Both the position numbers and the translations under genes were made by a program. Positions 1 through 12,316 of a stretch of DNA of 64,000 nt are shown piece after piece; positions within the stretch are counted from its first letter, which is position 1; each line of letters opens with the position of its first letter. This stretch comes from Rhinopithecus roxellana (Eukaryota; Chordata; Mammalia; Primates; Cercopithecidae): NCBI RefSeq assembly GCF_007565055.1, contig NC_044568.1, positions 44,410,156 through 44,474,155 on the forward strand. Direction: 5' to 3'. Below the pieces are notes generated by a model, which did not search any database, was not told where the DNA came from, and worked only from the letters and a program-made list of their open reading frames with translations.

Positions 1-1892
1 AAAACAGTCCTGAATCACAGACACCACCTTTCACCCACCGGCAGCAACAGCATGGTGCAGAGAGCATCTCTGGGTGCTGGGGCAAGGAGAACACAACAAT
101 TGTAAGGCACTGAACTCAGTGCTGTCCTGTTAGAGCAGAAAGGAGAACTGGACCAGACTCAACTGAGGCCTGTCCATGGAGGGAGCATTTAAACCAGCCC
201 TAGCCAGGGAGGAATCACCCATCTCAGGGATTAAAATATCAGTTCCTGCAAACCTCACCACTGCAGGCTACGGTACTCTGTGTCTCTAAGCAAACCCGAA
301 AGGCAGTCTAGGTCATAAGGACTGTCACTCTAAGGTGAGTCCTAGGGCTGAACTGGGCTCAAAGAAAGTGGAGTGGGGGAGCATGCAACCTACTGAGACA
401 GCAGCTGGGGTGGTTAAGGGAGTGCTGGCATCACCCCTCCCCTAACCCCAGGCTGCACAGCTTGCAGCTCCAAAAGAGACCCTTCCTTCCACATGAGAAA
501 AGGAGAGGGAAGAGTGGGGGAAAGACTTTGTTTTGCATCTTAGATACCAACTCAGCCATGGCAGGATAGGGCACTGGTCAGAGTTGTGAGGCCCCTGTTC
601 TATGCCCTAGCTCCCAGACAACATTTCTGGATACACTCAGAAGAAAATCCACTGCCTTGAAGGGACGGTCCCAGTCCTGGCAGCATTTATCACCTGCTAA
701 CTGAAGAGCCCTTGGTCCCTGAAAAACCAGCAGCAACACCCAGGTACTACATCGAGGGCCTTGGGTGAGTCTCTGAGACTTGCTGGCTTCAGGTGATTCA
801 GCACATTACTAGCAGTCGTGGCTATTGGGCAAAAATCCTTCCACTTGAGAAAAACAGAGGGAAAAGTAGGGGAACTTGGTCTTTACCCTCATGCACAAGC
901 ATGGCCACAGTGGGGTAGAGCACCAAGCAGGCTTCTGGAGTGCCTGATTATAGGACTTGACTTAGATGGCATCTCTGAACCTACCCTGGGTCAGAAGGGA
1001 GCCCACTGCCTTGAAGGGTGGGTGCCAGCCAGGTAGCATTCTTCACAAGTTGTCTTAGGAGCCCTTAGACCTTAAGGGAATATCAACAGTAGTCTGGCAG
1101 AACTCCCCAGGGCTTGTGGTGGCAGTGGCTATGGGGTAGGCTCCTCTGCCTTTGGAAAGGGAAGGGAAGAGTGGGAACAATTGCATCTTGTGTGTTAAGT
1201 GCCAGCTCAGCTGCAGTATAATAGAATACCAGGTAGACTTCTAAGGATTTTGACTCTAGTCCCTGACTCCTGGGTGGCACCTCTGGACTACCTGGGGCCT
1301 GAGGGAACTTGCCACTCTGAAGGGAAGGATGCATGCCTGTCTGGCTTTGCCACCTGCTGATTATAGAGACCCAGGGCCTTGAGCAAACATAGGCAATTGC
1401 CAGGGAGTGGTTATAGCAGGCCTTGGGTGAGACCTAGTGCTGCGCTGGCTTCAGGTCTGACCCAGCACAGTCATAGTGGTGGTGGCCACAGGGGTGCTTG
1501 TGTCACTCCATCCCCAGTTTTAGGTGGCTCAGAACAGAGAGAGAGACTTCGTTTGTTTGGGAGAAAGTAAGGGAAGAGAACAAGAGGCTCGGCCTGGTAA
1601 TCCAGAGAATTATCCCGGATCTTGTCCAAGACCATCAAGGTGGTACCTCTAAGAACCTACAAAAACCACAGCATTATTGGGGTTGGGTGTGCTCATAAAA
1701 CAGTTACAGCTTAGATCACAACACCCAAGGCCTTTCAAATACCTGGAAAACCTTCCCAAGAAGGACAGGCACAAACAAGCTCAGATAGTGAAGACTATAA
1801 TAAATATCAGACTCATCAATGCCCAGACAGCAAAGAACATCTACTAGCAGCAACACCATCCAGGAAAACATAACTTCTCACATGAACTAAAT
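1..1892 (+). repeat. L1 5' UTR with internal ~300-350 bp repeated blocks
   Basis: This GC-richer stretch is the former promoter and 5' UTR of the old L1. It has a block structure: the phrase 'gccttgaaggg' recurs at about 653 and 1008, with a diverged copy near 1315. Each is followed by similar wording ('cccag..tggcagcattt', 'gagcccttgg', 'ccttgggtgag'). A second shared phrase, 'ctggcttcaggt', occurs near 784 and 1447. The blocks are therefore diverged tandem units of roughly 300-355 bp, as known for some primate L1 5' UTRs. Short open frames here have no conserved start or family and are not genes. Confidence 0.6.
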
Positions 1893-1904
1893 AAGCCACC
1901 ACGG

Positions 1905-2202
1905 GCCGGGCGCGGTGGCTCAAGCCTGTAATCCCAGCACTTTGGGAGGCCGAGACGGGCGGATCATGAGGTCAGGAGATCGAGACCATCCTGGCTAATA
2001 CGGTGAAACCCCGTCTCTACTAAAAAATACAAAAAACTAGCCGGGCGACGAGGCGGGTGCCTGTAGTCCCAGCTACTCGGGAGGCTGAGACAGGAGAATG
2101 GCGTAAACCCGGGAGGCGGAGCTTGCAGTGAGCTGAGATCCGGCCACTGCACTCCAGCCTGGGCGGCAGAGCAAGACTCCGTCTCAAAAAAAAAAAAAAA
2201 AA
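1905..2202 (+). mobile_element. AluY, Old World monkey type
   Basis: Full-length dimeric Alu beginning 'gccgggcgcggtggctcaag' with an A-rich middle near 2025 and a 19-A tail. It is flanked by a perfect 12-bp target-site duplication, 'aagccaccacgg', at 1893-1904 and 2203-2214, the mark of target-primed insertion. The right arm reads 'gagatccggccactgcac', the form common in Old World monkey AluY/AluYR. This is the best lineage marker in the window. It inserted into the old L1 and is little diverged, so it is much younger than its host element. Subfamily YRa or similar is inferred. Confidence 0.93.
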
Positions 2203-2214
2203 AAGCCACCACGG

Positions 2215-3106
2215 ACCAATCCTGGAGAAACACACATATGTGACCTCTCAGACAGAGAATTCAAAATAGCTGTGTTGGGGAAACTCAAAGAAATTAAAGA
2301 TAACACAGAGAAGGAATTCAGAATTGTATAAGATAAATTTAACAGAGATTTAAATAATTGAAAAGAATCAAGCAGAAATTCTGGAGTTGAAAGATGCAAT
2401 TGGCATACTGAAGAATGCATTTGAGTCTTTTAATAGCAGAACTGATCAAGCAGAAGAGTTAGTGAGCTTAAAGAGAGCCTATTTAAAAATACACTTCAGA
2501 GGAGACAAAAGAAAAAAGAACAAAAAAACAACGGAGCATACCTACTGGATCTAGAAAACAACCTCGAAAGTGCAAATCTAAGAGTAATTTTCCTTAAAGA
2601 GGAGGTAGAAAAAGAGATAGAGGTAGAAAGTTTATTCAAAAGGATAATAACAGAGAACATCTCAAACTTAGAGAAAGGTATCAATATCCAAATAAAAGAA
2701 AGTTATAGAAAACCAAGAAGATTTAACCCAAAGAGGACTATCTTAAGGCATTTAGTAATCAAATTTCCAGATATCAAATATAAAGAAAAGATGCTAAAAA
2801 GCAACAAGAGAAAAGAAACAAATAACATCAAATGGAGCTTTAATATGTCTGACCACAGCAGACTTTTCAGTGGATACCTTACAGGCCAGGAGAGTGTGGC
2901 ATGACATATTTAAAGTGCTGAATAAAAAAGAAAGAAAAAAACTTTTACCCTAGAATAGTATATGTGGCAAAAATATCCTGGAGAAAAATATCCTGGAGAA
3001 ATAAAGACATTCCCAGACAAAACAAAACCTGAGGGATTTATCAACACCAGACCTGTCCTACAAGAAATGCTAAAGGGAGTACTTCAATCAGAAAGAAAAG
3101 GATGTT
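2215..3106 (+). pseudogene. L1 ORF1 remnant (old L1)
   Basis: Decayed coding region of the L1 RNA-binding protein. Recognisable parts include the lysine/glutamate-rich coiled-coil region from about 2260 to 2560 and the C-terminal part ending 'cctacaagaaatgctaaagg' near 3060. Several stops and frame changes interrupt it. The functional protein of the family is a trimeric nucleic-acid chaperone that coats L1 RNA; nothing here could still make it. The boundary with the 5' UTR is approximate because the AluY sits there. Confidence 0.7.
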
Positions 3107-3629
3107 AATGAGCAATAAGTAATCACATGAAGGTCACTGGTAATAGTATGTACACAGAAAACACAGAATATTGCAACACTGTAACTGTGGTGTGTAAGCT
3201 ACTCTTATCCTAAGTAGAAAGACTAAATGATAAACCAATCAAAAATAATAACTGCAACAACTTTTCAAGGCACAGATAGTACAATAAGATGTAAATAGAA
3301 ACAACAAAGTTAAAAAGCAGGAGGATAAAGTTAAGTGTAGAATTTTTATTAGTTTTCTTTTTGTTGCTTTGTTTTTGCAAACAGTGTTAAGTTCATATTA
3401 GGTTAAAATAATGTTTTATAAGGTAGTATTTGCCAGCCTAATGGTAACCTCAAGTCAAAAAAAAAAAAAAAATACAATGAATACACAAAAAATAAAAAGC
3501 AAGAAAGTAAATCATATCACCAGAGAAAATCACTTTCACTAAAGGAAGACAGGAAGGAAAGAAAGAAAGAGAACACCAGAAAATAACCAGATAACAAACA
3601 ACAAAATGGCAGGAGTAAGTCCATACCTA

Positions 3630-6600
3630 TGAATAATAACATTGAATGTAAATGGACTAAACTATCCCATAAAAACACATAGAGTGGCTGAATGGATGAA
3701 AATACAAAACCCATTAATCTGTTGTCTATAAGAAACACACTTCACCTATAAAGGAATACATAGACTAAAAATAAAGGGGTGGAGAAAAATATTCCATGCC
3801 AACAGAAACCAAAAAAGAACAGGCAGGAATTGTTATATCAGACAAAATAGATTTCAAGACAAAAACTATAAGAAGAGACAAAGAAGATCACTATATAATG
3901 ATAAGTGGTCAATTCGGAAAAAGTATATAACAATTTTAAATATATATGGACCCACAGTGGAGCAATCAGATATATAAAGGAAATATTATTTTAGCTACAA
4001 GGAGAGACAGGTCCAAATACAAGAATAGCTGGAGATTTCCACATCCCACTTACAGCATTGAACAGATCTTTCAGACAAAAAAAACTGCAGGTGTAATCAG
4101 AAAATATAGACAAAATGATCCAATAGATATTTACAGAACATTTTATCCAAGAGTTGCAGAATACATATTCTTTTCCTCAGTACATGGATCATTCTCAAGG
4201 ATAGACATTTATGATCTAACATATATGTTATGTCATAAAAATAAGTTTTAAAAACATTCAAAATAATTGAATAATATCAAGCATCTTCTCTGACCACAGT
4301 GTAACAAAACTTGAAATTAATAACAAGAGGAATTTAGAAAACTATACAAATACATGGAACTTAGAACAATATGCTCCTGAATGACCGGTGGGTCAATGAA
4401 GAAATTAAGAAAGAAATCGAAAAAATTTCTTGAAAGAAGTCATAATGAAAACAGAACATATCGAAACCTATGGGATACAGTAAAAGCAGTACTAAGAGGG
4501 AAGATTATAGCTATAACGGGTCTATGTCAAAAAAGAGAAAAAACCTTCAAATAAACAATCTAACAGTGCATTTTAAAAAACTAGAAAAGAGACAGCAAAC
4601 CAAATGCAAAATTAGTAGTAAAAAAATAATAAAGATAAGAGCAGAAATAAATGAATTTAAAACAAAAAGTACAGAAGATCAATGAAACAAAAGTTGTCTT
4701 TTTAAGAAGTTAAACAAAATTGGGAAAACCTTTAGCCATTCTAACTAACAGAAAAAAGAGAAGATACAAATAAATAAAATTGGAAATGACAAAGGAGACA
4801 TTACAACTGATACTGCAGAAATTCAAAGGGTCATTAGTGGCTACCATGAGCAACTATATACCAATAAATTGGGCAATCTAGAAGAAATGAACAAATTTCT
4901 AGACACATACAAGCTACAAAGATTGAACCAGGAAGAAATAAAAAACGTGAACAGACTGATAACAAGATTGAAGCCATAATAAAAAGTGTCCCAATAAAGA
5001 AAAGTCCAGGACCCTAAGTCTTCACTGCTGAATTCTACCACACATTTAAAGAAGAACTAATACCAATCCTACTCAAACCTATTCTGAAACAATAGAGAAG
5101 GAAATAGTTTCAAATTAATTCTACACAGCTAGTATTATCCTGATACCAAAACCAAAGACACATCAAAAAAGAAAACTGCAGACCAATATCTTTCATAAAT
5201 ATTGGCACAAAAATCCTCAATGAAATACTAGCAAACCAAATTCAACAATACATTAGAAATGTCATTCATCATAACCAAGTGGGATTTATTCCTGGGATGC
5301 AAGGATGGTTCAACATATGCAATCAATCAATGTGATACATCATAGCAACAGAATGAAGGATAAAATTCATATCATCATTTCAATTGATGCCAAAAAGGCA
5401 TTTGATAAAATTCAACATCCCTTCATGATCAAAACCCTAAAAAGGTTATGGAAGGAACATAGCCCAATATAATAAAAGCCATATATGACACACCCACAGC
5501 TAGTATTATACTGAATGGGGGAATCCAAAGCCTTTCCTCTAAGATCTAGAACACAACAAGGATGCCCACTTCCACCACTGTTATTCAACATAGTACTGGA
5601 AGTGCTAGCTAGGGCAATCAGAGAAAAGAAAGAAATAAAGAGCATCCAAATTGGAATAGAAAGGTGAAATTATTCTTGTTTTCAGATGACATGATCTTAT
5701 ATTTGGAAAAACCCACAGACTCTACACAAAAAACTATTAGAACTAATAAATTTAGTAAAGTTGCAGGATACAAAATCAACACACACAAAAAAATCAGTAG
5801 CATATATGCCAACAGTGAGCAATCTAAAAAATAAGTGAAAAAGTAATTCCATTTACAAAAGCCATAAATAAAATTGAAAACCTAGGAATTAACCAAAGAA
5901 AAAAAATTCTATAATGAAAATGACAAAACACTGATGAAACTGAAGAGGACACCAAAAAAATGAAAAAAAATTCAATGTTTGTGTAATAGAATAACTGGTG
6001 TTGTTAAAATGTCTATACTCCCCAAAGCAATCTACAGATTCAGTGTAATCTCTATCAAAGTACCAATGACATTCTTCACAGAAATTTTAAAAAATTCTAA
6101 AATTTTTATGAAACCACAAAAGACCCAGAATAGCCAAAGCTATCCTGAGCAAAAAGAACAAAACTGGAAGAATCACATTACCTGACTTCAAATTATACTG
6201 CAGAGCTGTAGTTACCAAAACAGCATGGTACTGGCATGAAAATAGGCACATAGACCAATGGAACAGAATAGAGAACCAAGAAATAAATCCACACACCAAC
6301 AGTGAACTCATTTTCAACAAAGGTGCCAAAAACACACACAGGGACAAGGACAGTCTCTTCAATAAATGGTGCTGAGGAAATTGGATATCCATATCCCTGT
6401 CTTTCATCATATACAAAAATAAAATCAAAATGGATTAAAGACTTAAAGCTAAGACCTCAAACTATGAAACTACTACAAGAAAACACTGGGGAAAATATCC
6501 AGGACATTGGTCTGAGCAAAAAAATTTTTGAGCAATACCCCACAAGCACAGGCAACCAAAGCAAAAATGAACAAATTGGATCACATCAAGTTAGAAAGCT

Positions 6601-7310
6601 TCTGTGCAGAAAAGCAAACAATCAACACAGTGAAAAGACAACCCCCAGAAGGGGAGAAAATATTTACAAATTACCTTTCTGACTAGGGATTAATAACTTG
6701 AATATATGAGGAACTCAAACAGCTCTATAGGAAAAAAAAATCCAATAATCCAATAAAAAATGGGCAAAACATTGGAATAGACATTTTTCAAAAGAAGACA
6801 TACAAATGGCAAACAGGCATATCTGATTATCAACATCGTTGATCATCAGGGAAATGCAATCAAAACTATAATGAGATATTACCTCACCCCGATTAAAATG
6901 GCTTATCCAAAAGACAGAAATAACAAATGCTGGTGAAGATGTGGAGAAAAGGGAACTCTCGTACACTGTTGGTGGGAATGTAAATTAGTACAACCACTAT
7001 GGAGAATAGTTTGGAGTTTCCTCAGAAAACTGAAAATAGAGCTACCATATGATCCAGCAATCCCACTGCTGGGTATAGACCCCAAAGAAAGAAAATCAGT
7101 ATATTAAAGGGATATCTGCACTTTCTTGTTTGTTGCAGCCACTGTTTACGATAATCTATGATTTGGAAGCAACCTACACGTCCATCATCAAATAAATGGG
7201 TAAGGAAAATGTGGTATGTATATGCAATGGAGTACTATTCAGTCATAAAACAGAAGGGAATCCTGTCATTTGCAACAATGTAAATGGAACTGGAGATCAA
7301 TAAGCCAGGC
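3630..7310 (+). pseudogene. L1 ORF2 remnant (old L1)
   Basis: Decayed ORF2 of the same element. It begins near 'ttgaatgtaaatggactaaa', the conserved start of the endonuclease domain, continues through the reverse transcriptase (wording equivalent to the FADD region near 5685) and ends in the cysteine-rich C-terminal region near 6930-7010. Only short frames of about 60-126 codons survive, in changing registers. The ancestral product of about 1,275 residues combined an AP-type endonuclease and a reverse transcriptase. Confidence 0.75.
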
Positions 7311-7794
7311 ATTAAAAAAACAAGCATCACGTGTTTTTAATTATTTATTGGATCTAAAATTTAAAACAATTGCCTGGACATAGAGAGGAGAAGGAGGCTG
7401 GGAAGAGTAGTGGGAGGTTTGGAGGTAGGTGGGGATGGTTAATGGCCACACAAATAATAGAAAGAATGAATAAAATAGTGATTGCATAACAGGGTGACTA
7501 CAGTCAAAAATAACTTAATTGTGCATTTTAAAATAACTACAATAGTGTAATTGGATTGTTTGTAACACAAAATATAAATATTTGAGGGAATTGATACCCT
7601 ATTCTTTATGATGTGATTATTTCACATTGCATGCTTGTAACAAAACAGCTCTTGTACCTCACAAATATGTACCTATTATGTATCCACAAAAATTTTAACA
7701 TCAAAAATAGAAAAAAATTGCAGTGACAAAATATGACTTTAATTTCAAGAGTTTGGAGAAAATTGAAAATTATAAAACTTATCCCTGCTCGGCA

Positions 7795-8336
7795 TAATGG
7801 AAAAAATGTCTCAAAAGTTAGTATAAATTTTTATAGTCTTTTTGGAAAGTAAAATGGCAATAGCTCTTAAAATTAAAAGTACACATGCTGTTCAACCCAG
7901 CAATTCCACTTCTGGGAATCCAACTCATAGTAATAAAAGCATCAATATAGTAGGAGACATATACCAGGATGTTCATTGCAGCATTGCTTGTAGTAGCAAA
8001 AATAAATGCCGATGACAAAGACAGGCTTGAAAAATCCATGTAATGGAATAGTTTGAAACCACTTTAAAGAATGAATTATAGCTGTAACCATTAGAAGGAT
8101 TTCTATGAGGTATTGTTGAATAAGGAAAGAAAGGTAAAGAAATATATTTGATATACCATTTTTGTGAAGCTAACAATGACAAAAATGTGTGGGTATGCAT
8201 GGGTGTGCATAAATTTGCAAATAGTTACATGAAAATGAAGAAAAACAGAGAAGAACTTACAACTGTTTTGTTAGCACAGTTAACTGGCTATTGGATTTGG
8301 AAGTGGGGCAAGAAAAACAATGTAATAGAAAAATAA
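7795..8336 (+). mobile_element. Ancient L1M 3'-end fragment
   Basis: Diverged copy of the end of L1 ORF2 and the following 3' region. Diagnostic phrases are 'cccagcaattccacttctgg', 'ttcattgcagcattgcttg' and 'taccatttttgtgaagct', known from L1MC/L1ME-type tails. It lies beside, but is older than, the L1 that ends at 7716. Related A/T-rich sequence may continue after 9180 on the far side of the next repeat, but I could not establish that. Confidence 0.6.
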
Positions 8337-8399
8337 AACTCACCACCTACGATATGATCCCTTATTTGTTTATTATAGTAAAATAAAAGTCTTCTTCAT

Positions 8400-9180
8400 C
8401 TACTCAAAACACTTCTGACACTAAATGTGTGGGTTTTCTACACCAAGCAATTTAATTCTCTGCAGACACCAACCGGGTGTCCTACAATTAAATTCAATTT
8501 GACACCAATTACCTGAGTTAGCACAGACCCTGCAAATTAAAGGCTCACTCTCACAAGGCTGCCCCCGACCTCAGATACCAATTTCAAGTAGTCCCTAGGA
8601 TATCCACATGTCTGTCTGACTTGGCTACAAATTGTGGGTTCCTATGACCCTCTTCTCGGGCTTGATAATTTGCTATAACACCTCACAGAACCCAGGGAAA
8701 ACAGTTTACTATTAGCAGTTTATTATTAAAATTATTATACAGAATACAAATGAAGCCAGATGAAGAGGTACACAGGGCAAGGTCTGGAAGGGTCCCAAGC
8801 TCAGAAGCTTCTGTCTCCCTGGAGTTATATGTATGCCACCCTCATGGCATGTGAATGTGTTTACCAATCTGAAAGCTCCTTAACTCTGTAGTTTAGGGTT
8901 TTTGCACAGGTTCCATTACATAAGCATGATTTATTAAACCATTGGCCACTGGTGATTGAACTCAATCTCCAGCCTCCCTCCCCTCAGAAGTCAAGGGAGG
9001 GGGCTGAAAGTTCAAACCCTCTGATCACATGGTTGGTTCTCCTGGTGACCAGCCCCCATTCTCCATAAGCCAATTCATTAGCATAAACTTGGGTTTATTG
9101 AGAAAGGGGCTCATTATGAGTAACCTAAAATGATCCTTTCACTCCTATTACTCAGGAAATTACAAGAGTTTCAGAAGCTC
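8400..9180. mobile_element. Unnamed interspersed repeat, LTR/MER-like
   Basis: Wording such as 'gctataacacctcacagaac', 'taaaccattggccactggtg' and 'ctggtgaccagcccccattc' is familiar from a dispersed primate repeat, probably an old LTR, but I cannot name the family. No coding capacity is visible. Edges are approximate and orientation is not assigned. Confidence 0.4.
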
Positions 9181-9720
9181 CATGCCAGGAACTTCTGTAT
9201 ATGAAGAATATATTCCTTCCTTCTATGGGGAGAAAAACAATATACTCATTAGATCACAATGGAAATATGCATACGTATCTATAAATAAATTAGAAAAAGG
9301 ACTAGATTTGTATCTATTGACTTATAGAGAAACCATGATAGACTGTCAAGCACAAAGGCCATGTTGCATAGTAATGTGTAAATGAGCAGTAAAGAAAACC
9401 CTATATGTGCATACAGGTACATAGGCCAATGTACGGTTATATAACTTAGAAGAAAAATTATAAACATCCTAGATTGTTCATTTTAGAAGTGAAGGTAAGA
9501 AGGAGAAAAGGTGGGTAGGTTACCAGGGTAATCATGGTTTTGTACATACAGAGCTTTCTATTTTGTATTATTTCAAGCAAAGTATTTTTTGTCATCTGAA
9601 AAATATAATTTAAAAAATAGGAAATAGAGAAGAGAAACCTGATGATAGGTCAATTCCAAAGAGTTTAGGAAGGTAGATATGAACACTGCCTGGGAAAAAC
9701 AGGAAAGACCCAACAAGAGA
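9181..9720. other. A/T-rich stretch, nothing recognised
   Basis: No convincing gene or named repeat. Base composition and A-rich runs resemble an old L1M tail and could continue the fragment that ends at 8336. Short open frames lack any family features. Confidence 0.4.
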
Positions 9721-10521
9721 GTTAGTTTGGATATTGTCCCTGCCCAAATCTCAAGTTGAAATGTAATTCCCAGTGTTGGGGATGGGGCCCGATGGGAGGT
9801 GATTGGATCATGGGGGTGGATTTCCATGATGATTTAGCACCATCCTCTTGCTACTGTCCTCGTGATAGTGAGTTCTCCTGAGATTTGGTCTTTTAAATCT
9901 GTAGCAGCCCCCTTCTAGCTCTCTTGCTCCTGCTCTGGCCATGTGACATGCCTTCTCCCCCTTTACCTTTCTCCATGATTGTAAATTTCCCAAGACATCC
10001 CCAGAAGCCGAGCAGATGCCAACATCATGCTCCTGTACAGCCTCAGAACCGTGAACCAATTAAACCTCTTCTCTTTATAAATTACCCAGTCTAAGGCTAA
10101 CTAATTTAGTATATCCGTATTTCTGCTCATGCTAGTCCATCCTATTGAATCTGTCTCTTTCTTCCTTCACTTCCTTCTCCAAAAATTATTTAAGTTCTGT
10201 GTGCTAGGCACTGAGTTTGAAATATGAGCCAGAACGCAATTTGTGATTTTGAGAGATTCACAAGTGGAACAGATAGACAGAATATTAGCGCATTGGAATA
10301 TAGTGTCACAAGCACCATCGGATTGGAATCCAGAAAAGAAATCTTTAACTCTGCCCTAGGATGGGCAGAGAAAGAAGACTTTCCTGAGGAGGTGAAATGT
10401 GAGATGGATCTTGACAGAGGAGAGGGAGGAGAAAAAGAATTCCAAGCTATTCCTTTATAGGGCTTCTCCCCTTTTTCTATTCCAGGTATTTCTTTATAGC
10501 AATATGAGAATGGCCTAATGT
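9721..10521 (+). mobile_element. MaLR (MST-type) solo LTR, split by an insertion
   Basis: A solo LTR of the MST/THE1 family of mammalian LTR retrotransposons. The main part (9721-10103) has 'gggaggtgattggatcatgg', 'gctctggccatgtgacatgc', 'ccagaagccgagcagatgcc' and 'tataaattacccagtct'. The LTR's normal last 40 bases ('ccaggtatttctttatagca' and onwards) do not follow at once. They appear at 10482-10521, after about 360 bp of foreign sequence that is an inverted copy of DNA 1.1 kb downstream. No internal MaLR sequence is present, so the element was a solo LTR before it was broken. Confidence 0.85.
10104..10446 (+). repeat. Inverted repeat, left arm (inside the MST LTR)
   Basis: This segment matches the reverse complement of 11495-11836. 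Shared phrases, in order, include 'tgaatctgtctctttcttcc', 'ccaaaaattattta', 'aggcactgagtttgaaa', 'gagagattcacaa' and 'tcctgaggaggtgaaatgtg'. Identity looks like roughly 85-90% by eye, with small indels. The arm sits exactly where the LTR is interrupted. Short microhomology ('attcctttatag' against 'atttctttatag') is present at its right junction. Confidence 0.85.
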
Positions 10522-10734
10522 AGGAGGCTATCTGAAAGAGAGCTTGCGAGGACAGAAAACATTCCTCAGGTAGAGAAGTAAGTCATTCCAAGAAAAGCAA
10601 ACAGCACGTGCAAAGGCACAAAGATATGGAAAAAAAAATTGTCTTAAAATTAAATGAGACTGGAGAGAAAAAAAAGTAATTTGGGACTGTATCATGGCAT
10701 ACTGAGAAGCTTGGGTTTTTATACGGTATCTCAG

Positions 10735-10930
10735 GGTATCTCAGACTCAGCCTCGTTGATGTTTTGGGTCTATGCTTGATAGGATGTTTAGCAGCATCTC
10801 CATCAGAAGCCAGTAGCAACCCTCTCCCCTCACCTTCCCAGCCAGTTATAAGAACCAAAAATATCTCCAGACACTGTGAAATGTAACCTTGGGGACACAA
10901 TCCCCCATTCACCTCCTTAAGAACCACTGC
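10735..10930 (+). mobile_element. Old DNA-transposon-derived repeat fragment
   Basis: Phrases 'ataggatgtttagcagcatc', 'accaaaaatatctccagaca' and 'aagaaccactgctgtggtta' match a widely dispersed mammalian non-autonomous DNA-transposon repeat known to me by wording but not by a certain name. No transposase sequence is seen. Confidence 0.5.
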
Positions 10931-11214
10931 TGTGGTTAATAGGGAGTACGTTTTTTAAAGCAGTTGAACAGCTGGATCCATACTGATTCTTACCATGGCC
11001 TTACTGGCAGAAGACAGATTCGAGGGGAAGGGAAGCAGAGAGACACCCAGGGAGGCTGATGCAGCAATTTACGTGCAGAGTGAGGACAGCCAAAAATAGG
11101 GCAGTGTCTACACACCCAGAGGATGCTCTCCCTCCTAAATTCGCCTCAAATCCATCCCTTCCCTCTATACCTAGTGCTATATCCTGGTTCAAATGAACCT
11201 TAATTATTGCCTTG

Positions 11215-11780
11215 TCCACCTCTTCCAGCCTCTCCCCAATCTAATCATCACTGCCAGAGAGAACTTTCTTAAAAGCAAATCAAAACATGTTTATTCCCAG
11301 CTTAGGAACCTACAAAATTCCCCTAACACTGGCAGGATCAAGAACAACCTCACTGTCGAGAATGAGCCCCTTCCTGAGCAGGGCTCTACCCACTTGCCTT
11401 GTCTCCTATCTGTCGATTTCTAGGTCATGTATCATGAAAACCTACTCGCAATCTCTTGAATGTGTGTAATGTTCCTTAAGAACTTCCTCTCAGCCTGGAA
11501 TTCATTTTCTCCTCCTCATCTGTCAAGATCCACCTCACATTTCACCTCCTCAGGAAAGCCTTCTTTCTCTGCTCATCCTAGGGTAGAGTTGAAGACTCCT
11601 TTTCTGGGTTCCAATCCTATGGTGCTTACCATGCTATATTCCAATTCCCTAATATTCTGTCCATCTGTTCCACTTGTTGTGAATCTCTCAAAATAAAAAA
11701 TTACATTTTGGCTCGTCTTTCAAACTCAGTGCCTAGTATTCAGAACCTAAATAATTTTTGGAGAAGGAAGAAAGAGACAG
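11215..11780 (+). mobile_element. L2-like LINE 3' fragment
   Basis: Diverged sequence resembling the 3' end of LINE-2: 'tcacctcctcaggaaagcct', a run equivalent to the L2 'catagcacttatcac' section, and 'ctcagtgcctagtattcaga' near the end. It overlaps the right arm of the inverted repeat, so the copied material within the MST LTR is partly L2-derived. Family assignment is moderate and edges are loose. Confidence 0.45.
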
Positions 11781-11836
11781 ATTCAACAGAACAGACTAGC
11801 ACAAGCAGGAATACGGATGTGCTAACTTAGTAATTG
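11495..11836 (-). repeat. Inverted repeat, right arm (probable source copy)
   Basis: Reverse-complement partner of 10104-10446. This arm sits in ordinary flanking DNA and runs smoothly into L2-like sequence on its left, whereas the other arm interrupts an LTR. The right arm is therefore the likelier template and the left arm the inserted copy. The two are separated by about 1.05 kb. Confidence 0.85.
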
Positions 11837-12240
11837 TACACATAATTTAAAAAAGAGACCTAGGATAATAAAACGTTTCAGTAATGGACTTAATCAGTGT
11901 ACTTATAGAAGAGATACTTCAGGAAGGGGGGAAAATTGAGCTATTCATAGTAGAAGAGAAAGAACTCTTGGGTTGAGGGAATTCATGGTCCAGAGCACAC
12001 AATGCTCTGATTAAATTTAGCCTTTGGTATATTTTCTTTGGCTCCCAAACCATTGCTGTATATTTTTCTTGGAAAAGTCAATAGCAAAGTAATGATTAAT
12101 TGTAGAGTTTATAACAATTTAAATAATTGAAAATAAGGTATCATAAAATAATAATTGCTGCCTTTTCCCAACATGGATTGCTGAATAAGAAACCAAGATG
12201 AGTGAACTGGGTTGCTACAGAAGGCAAGAACCTGCCGTGA

Positions 12241-12316
12241 AAGGACCAAAGAGCAACATAAACAGTTGGTATTTTTTTAACCTGTTAATGAACTTGTATT
12301 ACATTTATTACTTTGA
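12241..12316 (+). repeat. Direct repeat, copy 1
   Basis: About 76 bp, nearly repeated at 14070-14144 in the same orientation. Shared phrases are 'gagcaacataaaca', 'tggtatttt', 'tgttaatg' and 'acttgtattacatttattac'. Weaker similarity extends a further 50 bp to the left ('gctacagaag' against 'gccacagaag'). Family unknown. Confidence 0.75.

Larger units (their letters stand above)
1..7716 (+). mobile_element. Ancient L1 (L1PB/L1MA age), nearly complete, decayed
   Basis: A single old LINE-1 read 5' to 3' on the plus strand. In order it shows a long repeat-containing 5' UTR, an ORF1 remnant, an ORF2 remnant with endonuclease and reverse-transcriptase regions, and a 3' UTR containing 'cagggtgactacagtc' and 'gtgtaattggattgtttgt', wording I know from L1PB/L1MA tails. 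It ends in an A-rich tract near 7690-7716. The left edge of the window cuts it or lies close to its start. Stops and indels are spread throughout, so it is a fossil. An AluY inserted later into the 5' UTR/ORF1 border. The subfamily is recalled from memory, not from a search, so L1PB against L1MA is open. Confidence 0.85.

Noticed and set aside
10224..10460. 78-codon frame inside the inverted-repeat arm as a possible small gene
   Set aside because: The partner arm does not keep the frame, and the segment is partly L2-derived.
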